This document shows, one piece after another, positions 57,709-64,000 of a DNA stretch of 64,000 nt. The notes below the pieces were generated by a model, which made no database searches, had not been told where the DNA came from, and was given only the letters and a program-made list of their open reading frames with translations. The position numbers and the translations under genes were made by a program. Every line of letters starts with the position of its first letter. The first letter of the stretch is position 1. This DNA comes from Oikopleura dioica (taxonomy: Eukaryota > Chordata > Appendicularia > Copelata > Oikopleuridae), in NCBI GenBank assembly GCA_907165135.1, contig OU015566.1:6432157-6496156 (forward strand), written 5' to 3'.

Positions 57709-57857
57709 ATGACCACAAAGAACATTGGCAGTGCTGCATTATAATTTGCGGTCATCAATTTGGAAAATCTTGCATCGAGAAATGGCACAATGAAAAAGGA
57801 CGTTGCCCAAAATGTGACAAAAAATTTTCGCTCGAAAATATTCTCACTCTTTTCTGA

Positions 57858-59136
57858 GACTTCAGCTTGATTAATTAATATTTACATTTATTCAAATATA
57901 TTTTAAAAAATATATCAATTCTTTTTCTCTGTAGTCATGATTACAAGTTTGCTTTGAAACATATTCAGGTTTGATTAGGAAGGTCGCTGACCTTGACAGG
58001 TTCTGGCTTCGGCTAAAACGTTGTAGCTATTGAGTGTCGGGGCGTCGGAAATGCTTTTCATTGTCCGCAGGACGGTTTAGAAACGAGTGTGAATTATTAG
58101 ATTTGCATTTTGGAGCAGCAAATCAGCACCAATTAGCGATAAACGCCAAAGCGACCGGTCACACCGAGAACCGATTTGGCAAAAGGCCGAACAAGACCAG
58201 ACAAAACCAAAAGATGACAATTTTTGTTGGTCGTACAAGCAACTACAGTCGTTTTTCCAGACGATGAAATTTTAATTTCGTCGGTTAAAATTAAAATTCT
58301 AGTTCTCTTCCAGCTTTTCTCTTAGAAATAAGATAGTGACACCCTTATTTTTGGCCTTTTTGGCGAGAAAATAAGCAAGTCGTTCTGAAAAAAGATGAAA
58401 TTAGCCTCAAAATCGGGGTGTTTCGAAAATGTCAAGTCGATCGGCGTAATCAGTGGGCTCTAAATGAGCAGAAAATGCAAAATGATCCAAAACAAAACCA
58501 CGTTTGGGATGGTAAATATTGCAGAAAATCTAAATTCAGCGCCAATAAGTCGTCGGCTTAGTTGAACTAACACTGATTTGGAACTTATGCTTCTTGCATC
58601 ATCTTTGTTTCATGCTTCCTAGCAAATATCACGCGGCTTTTTTATAAGTTCCCAGCGCAGATTTTATTCTGAGCAAACACTATAAAAAAACCACCGCAGC
58701 ATTCCTTGACTCATCTCAATTTTAGATTTGTCCTTCTTTCTTGTTAATATTTCCGCTCGATCATCATTAGAACAAGTCGTCGATAAATTGAGGCGACTGA
58801 ATTTTCGCCACAATTTCCGATTTCACGGGTCGTCATTCAAAGGCGCTTAGCTCCTCCTGCCTGGCGTCGACATTGTTAAACCTAAAACGCTTGATACGCC
58901 AGCATCAAGACGGATCGCTGTCGCAATTAAAAATTGAAACTTTTTTCCCACTCCTACTTCTTATTCTTTACTTCGTATTTCTGCCCAAATTTCTGTTTCA
59001 AATTCACTTTTATAATTTATTGTTTTCAAAAATACAGTTTAAAATACGCAAAATTCGCAGCAAAAAGATTTAGGTTTAAAAAAAAGGTTGAAACAGAAAT
59101 AGTTATTATCGCAGCAAAATAGAATAATTCTCATCC
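57858..59136. other. No gene seen between the RING gene and Pax3/7
   Basis: Short frames only, none with recognisable domains. It should hold the 3' ends of the two convergent genes. Confidence 0.4.
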
Positions 59137-61507
59137 TCAATAAGCCGATTGAATTCCCGCCGGATCAGTAGAACTCGTTCCAGTCTCCGTTGGAAGCCCC
59201 TGCTGAAGATTTTGCTGCGCGTTCATGTAGTTTGTCGTGTAGTTCTTGTAGGCAGCCATTGGGTCGAAGTTCTGGCCCAGCGCGGAGCCCGGATTGCCGA
59301 CGCCGAGACCGGCTAGATTGAACGGGTTGGAAGTGAGAGACAAACTGGGGGAGCTCGCGTCTAGACTGGTTGTGCCGGAGTCTGATGATGGATCTGATGT
59401 GTTGAAGTCGACGGAGCGGAGCTAGAATTTAAATTGAAGGTGGCGCAAATATGGATTTCATGAATCATGAGTTATCACGATACTTACATTACTGTACGGA
59501 TCAGCAGTGGAAGTCGGGAAGCTCATTTTTCCTGAAAACTGCGAGTACGATGAGATCGAAGACGGAATCGAAGCAGCTGAAACCGGTGGCGAGTTGAGCA
59601 ACGAACTCGGATTTCCAGTAAATCCTCCTGCAAGACCACTGAGCGCGCTCGAAGTGGAGAGACTACCGCTCGCCAGGCCGCCTAGACTGGCACTTCCCGG
59701 GGTGTCTGGGAGGCCCATGTAAGTTGGAGCGAGGGGGTTGTAGCCGGGGATGGTGGCGGCTCCGGGCATGGGAAGTTGGGCGGCTCCGACTTGTTTTCTC
59801 CAGCGAGCGCGGCGGTTTGAAAACCAGACCTAAACAAGACACCATAAAAGGAGTGGTTATCGGATTCTGAAAGAATCTGATTTTAGCTTTATATTGATAA
59901 AATGACCCTGTACCAATTTTTGAGGCCTCATCATCAGCCAATTGCGAAAAAATACTAAACCAAAAATATTTCGATAAAGGGCAAATTTGAAAAGAGAAAG
60001 AGCGGCTGGATTTCCGTCAAATGGGGCTGGCGCCTGTCGGGCGCGCCTGCCCGCCTAATCAAATTCATCCCTCTACCCGAGTTTGAAAAGTTCAATTCAT
60101 CAGCTCATTGCGCTCCTTCTAGTTTTGGCGGAAATACCAATTTAGTCACTCGACTTCCGCGATTTTTTGGAACTTCCCGGAACTCCCCATAAAACGACCC
60201 TTTTTCTTAGCTTTATTTAATAGGTACAGTACCTGAACTCTTGCTTCAGTCAACTTCGTCCTCTGGGCTAGTTCTTCTCTCGTATAAATATCTGGATAAT
60301 GCGTTCGTTCAAAACACTTCTCAAGCTCTTCCAATTGCTCCGCAGTAAAAGTTGTCCTCGATCGTCGTTGTTTTCTTTTCACAGGCTGGCCAGATTCGTC
60401 GAGCTCTTCTTCTTGATTTCCGTGGTCGATTTCTATGAAAAAAATGATATGGTGGAGCTTCACGTAAGATTTGAAGGAGAAAAGGGGGAGAATCAGTGTT
60501 TATGAAATTTGCGGAAGACGTTTTTGCGGGGGCCGTCTATTAAACACCTGGCGGAGTTAGGTGGAGTTGATTTAACCGAGCAGTCAGTTGATAAAGGGAA
60601 ATAATTATTTCTCGTTTTTCTACAACCTTAAAAAACTTTTCTGCCGTAAGTGTCACATCGATATTCGAAAATTAGCTACAAAGGCTTCAACAAGAAAAAA
60701 ACTAAATTTTTCAATAAAAAATAAAGATAATGGTTCTTGAAATTTTTCTATTAAAATCATCCACGATTTCACTAATAAGGTTTTTCGTATTCCTACGCTC
60801 CCAGAAAGGAAATTTGAAATGATTTCCAACCAGCTGGGCCCATAGACCTGCTCCTCCAATGGAGGTGGGTTTCAATCTGAATCAGGTGGTGGAGGCGCTG
60901 TGCGCAGGTGGTGCACCACGCGATGGAGAAATTATTTGGGTAACGGATAAGCCGGATAATTGGTTTACGCGATTTTGAGATCGCTGATTTTCGGTAGTGA
61001 TGATTCTGATTTTCGAGTTTGGTACTTACTAGGGACAGGAAAAATAGACTTTTAATTATTCAAAAATTACAATTTTACTTCACTGTAAGCGTTTTAATCC
61101 GAAAAGTCGTCTCTTTCAGTATTTACCTTCTTTAATCGGACATTCTTCATCCTCCTGGCTTGGCGAGTGGCCAGCCTGTCCATTGGAACCAGAAGAATCC
61201 TGGAGTCCATTCGCCTCCTTTTCTTCCAGCTCCTTTTTCTCCACATTCGATCGCAAAATCCGCGAAATGCACGAAACCGAAGGCACTGCAGCCCGTTCCA
61301 TTTGTCCTTCCTTCAGCAGTTTCTCCCTGATTTCCCATGAAAAGATGCCGGGGTTTTCCTTCAAATCAGTTTATATTGGAATGAAAAACAACAAATTCAA
61401 GTCTAACCTTTTGAATGTCTAAAATGCGCTTTTCCAATTCAGGAGAGGTGATGCGCGGTTTTGAGCCGCCAGTGGAGCCGGGTTTTATCGAGCCGGTTTC
61501 TTGATAT
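59137..61507 (-). CDS. PAX3/7: Pax3/7 transcription factor, 3' exons (5' end not in view)
   Basis: complement(join(59137..59421,59488..59829,60233..60432,61127..61358,61408..61507)), all phases consistent. 61408-61507 and 61127-61358 encode the second half of the paired domain ([18 protein letters not shown], then [15 protein letters not shown]). 60233-60432 and 59488 onward encode a complete homeodomain ([17 protein letters not shown]... [13 protein letters not shown]) with Ser at position 50, as expected for Pax. The C-terminus is Ser/Gly/Pro-rich. The linker between paired and homeodomain shows no octapeptide. A DNA-binding regulator of neural-plate-border and muscle fates in chordates. 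The exon with the first half of the paired domain was not found up to 64000, so that intron is probably at least 2.5 kb, long for this genome. Confidence 0.9.
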
Positions 61508-61513
61508 CTGAAA

Positions 61514-61705
61514 GAAAAGGTCATTTGGGGTCAGTTTGGGGTCTTTTGAGGTCGATTTTGGGTCATTAGGGATGATAAATGAGCTAGATCAACTCAATAT
61601 TCGGATTTTTAAGGTCACTTGGGGTCAGTTTAAGGCAATTTGAGGTCATTTTAGGGTCATTTAAGGTCATATATCAGCTATTTGGAGAACTTAAAAGGTC
61701 ATTTG
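61514..61705 (+). promoter_or_regulatory. Cluster of AGGTCA/GGGTCA half-sites in the Pax3/7 intron
   Basis: About ten AGGTCA- or GGGTCA-type words, all in one orientation on the plus strand, within 190 bp, separated mostly by tttgg- or ttt-type spacers. They match nuclear-receptor half-sites, but they could equally be a decayed minisatellite with a 12-15 bp unit. Confidence 0.4.
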
Positions 61706-64000
61706 AAATTAGTTCTAGAGATTTTTCGGTGAAAAAGAGACCAATGAAATAAAATTCTAGTTATTATTTCTAAAAAATCCTGAGCTTGTTAGAATAAAGT
61801 CTGGTCTATTGAAAAACATTGTCGCTAGAATGATCAAGATTGGGAGGTGTCGAAAACTGAGTGTGACAGTCTTTAACCGGGGTGCGGTCGGTTATGGTGG
61901 ACAGTTTCGCGTTTAAAGACATTCGCTGTTTCGCCAAATGCGGCGCGAAACCGACACATCCGACATGTCCGACTCGACTCCAACGTTTCATAACCCACCA
62001 CAGAAAAGGTCGTCCAACTTCCGGGCGAGCAATAAAAGACATTCAACGAACCTAATTCCATTCTTTGATTCTTTTTTCAAGTGAAAGAAATTCAGATTTA
62101 ATACAATTCTAAGCTAGGTTAGGGTATGGTTAACCTGACTTTATCAATAAAATAATTCGACCTTCAAAGCGCCGGAAACGCTCCAAAAATGAATAGATGG
62201 ATACATCATTTTCCCTTCCATAGACATTTTCATGACTTTTCATGACTTTCATTTGTGGTTTTTTAGTTTTTTCGTGTTTTCCAATTCAAATCAGGAAATT
62301 AAAAGTTATCAGTGGAGCGCCAGACCGATCCAAACCGCCTTGTCATGGGACATTTCACGGCGAATTCGCTACCTCACACCTCCAAAGGCCAGTGTGTCCG
62401 GCTCAAGAAAATTTTGCAACTTTCGCGTTTCGCCGATTTTCAACAAGAAACATCCTTTTACAAGAGGCAAAGCCTCTTGTTTAACCCTCTCCCGCAAAAT
62501 CACCAAATTCAAAGTCAAAAAATGTCATCCAATCGAATTGGAATCTGACTCAACAAAAAGCCGCGCGCGGCTTTTCAGAATGAAGTTTTCTTTGGCCGAA
62601 AAAGAAGAAAGTTGAATTTGGTTCAAAAACTTCAATTTTGCGTCAGTGGGTTAAAAAAGAATCGTTTCAAATTGAATTTAATTTTCGTGTTTTCACAATC
62701 AGTTGAGTTTTTTTTTTGTTTATAAGATTTCTATTTAGAATCGTGTTATAAAAAGGGGAAAAAGAGTAAGGTTGTTTCCGGTAAGAAGCGTGGGACTGGG
62801 CCTCGGAAGTGACATTTCACGATGCGCTGGCTCAATATGGACCGTTTTGACATTTATGCTTCCTGGTTACTTTGATTCCGCTAAATACGAGAAATAACCG
62901 GATGCAAACTATTTTTCTATTTTTCCAAAAGAAAAAGTTTCTTTTCCAAGTTTTTCGATTTTTCTTTGGCAAAAATCAAAAATTTCAAAAAAAGGATGAA
63001 AAGTATTGTTGACCGCTCTCTACCGCTGCCCGAGAAAAAAATCACAGCGGCGGGTCGTTATGATTTCTTCGAGAAATTCCGATTTGAACGGACGACGGAG
63101 CAGGTCATTACCGACTCCGTCGCGTCTGCACCAAGCCAGAACTTAAAAACGAGGGGATGAAGCGGGTGGTTTTAGCCAGTTGGACTAGAAGGGCAACGGA
63201 CGAGCCGGGGCTAAGACAGCCGCCCGCCAGTCTCGCCCGACAGGCTGATGGAATTTCATGCAACAGGGGGGCAATAACTCAGAATGGAAACTGTCACCTC
63301 GCGGACCATAGGTGTCAACTTTATTTCAGCACAACGAAAATGGGGAAAAAGGTAACAAAACAATAGTTAATCGGGTTAAAACATTCGATACAACCCATAT
63401 CATTAATACGAGCCGTAAAAAACGAATACAGTGGGTATGGTCAATTTAGCAGCGGTCAAATTAGCAGATTTTGCTCAAAATCGAAAAAATTTTGAAAAAC
63501 CCATATTTTCCCGGAAAAAAAATTTGGCCAATTTTTTTAGAAAAAAAGAAAGATTGAAGCTTGAGCCAGGGCTCCGAATCGCTCGTGAGTTCGCGGGGAG
63601 CGGAGCAGTTTGAACGCGCGCGGTAACGAGAATCTCGTTACCAGAGAGCGCCCTCACGAAATTTCTCGGGAGCGAGTGTTTCAGCCGGTCACCAGAAACG
63701 CCGGGAGCGCACGACCGTCTCGTTACCTCACGGCGAGCCCGCTACCACTCAAAATGGTATAATTAGTATATGAATGAACTTTCATTGGAATCGAAGGACC
63801 CTCGATTTTTGGGAAACTCTTTCAATAAATGCAGATTTTTCTGTGGATTCGAGTGATAACAAAATCTCTTTGATCGAACTATCTTATGGAACACATGCTT
63901 AAGAATTATTCTAAGGTAGGACGATTTTTCACGTCAGTTTTCCGGGTCACCAGCTACTTTTCTTTCGGAAATAACTCGGCAAACATTAAGCTTGGTATTT
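61706..64000. other. No exon seen; presumed Pax3/7 upstream intron
   Basis: I looked on the minus strand for the start of the paired domain and did not find it. Two palindromes are present: AAAAGCCGCGCGCGGCTTTT at about 62558, and ggtaacgaga-a-tctcgttacc at 63622-63642 within a GC-rich patch. Confidence 0.4.

Larger units (their letters stand above)
51542..57857 (+). pseudogene. Coiled-coil RING-finger (E3 ligase-like) gene split by an LTR retroelement
   Basis: 51542-52048 encodes a Lys/Glu-rich coiled coil (MSETIENAKKKLEEFM...) and, after an in-frame TAA at 51959-51961, continues in the same frame to PKCEICLGRYD. The remainder resumes at 57714 in the same frame with CCIIICGHQFGKSCIEKW, then CPKC, and stops at 57855-57857. 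Together these form a RING finger of the RFWD3-like type (CGHxFGxxC, where Gly stands at a usual Cys position), so a ubiquitin ligase is likely. The element inserted inside the RING with a 5-bp duplication, atgac at 52044-52048 and 57709-57713. The allele is therefore disrupted. The stop may be an older defect, a read error, or may separate two products. Confidence 0.75.

Noticed and set aside
62232-62615. 127-codon plus-strand frame
   Set aside because: Overlaps other frames of equal quality; no domain or constraint evidence.

Overview
The window reads as nuclear DNA of a larvacean tunicate, most likely Oikopleura dioica or a close relative. The grounds are chordate-type genes (a Pax3/7 paired-plus-homeodomain protein, a diverged beta-catenin), very short introns (about 40-100 bp), dense packing on both strands and several non-GT introns (one GC-AG, one GA-AG, one further GC-AG candidate). 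No prokaryotic genes, rRNA or convincing tRNA were seen. Species assignment is inference.

The first 47 kb is a mosaic of repeated blocks. Positions 1-9912 match 28239-38168, 9918-15000 match 25184-30264, and 15001-20861 match 41517-47359. These matches are nearly base-for-base; the main differences are homopolymer lengths and hairpin elements that are long in one copy and short in the other. Beneath this lies an older, few-percent-diverged tandem duplication. A unit running from inside the last exons of a galaxin-like gene, through a small helical-protein gene and a two-domain trypsin-family protease, into the 3' exons of beta-catenin exists in two versions. They are separated by a 5.5 kb insert that carries a C2H2 gene, fragments of other genes and foldback elements. 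The recent copies may be real tandem duplications or two haplotypes joined in assembly.

Region by region: 1-9.9 kb holds a protease 5' end, orphan beta-catenin tail exons, the insert, a galaxin fragment, a stop-bearing small gene and a protease cut to its catalytic domain. 10-20.9 kb holds the intact small gene, a full protease, beta-catenin copy a and a truncated sushi-like secreted gene. 20.9-25 kb is unique and holds the full galaxin-like gene. 25-48.1 kb repeats the series in its most complete arrangement, ending in beta-catenin copy b and the secreted gene with a Pro/Thr linker and C-terminal beta-sandwich-like domain. 51.5-57.9 kb is a RING-finger gene split by a young gag-only LTR retroelement with a 5-bp target duplication. 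59.1-61.5 kb is the 3' part of Pax3/7, whose first paired-domain exon was not found and probably lies beyond the window.

The items most worth attention are: phase-consistent exons that would give beta-catenin an unusual coiled-coil and Ser-rich C-terminal tail; the absence of a canonical beta-TrCP degron; the LTR carrying helically phased ETS-like and CTCF-like motif arrays; and reciprocal loss of hairpin cores between duplicate blocks.
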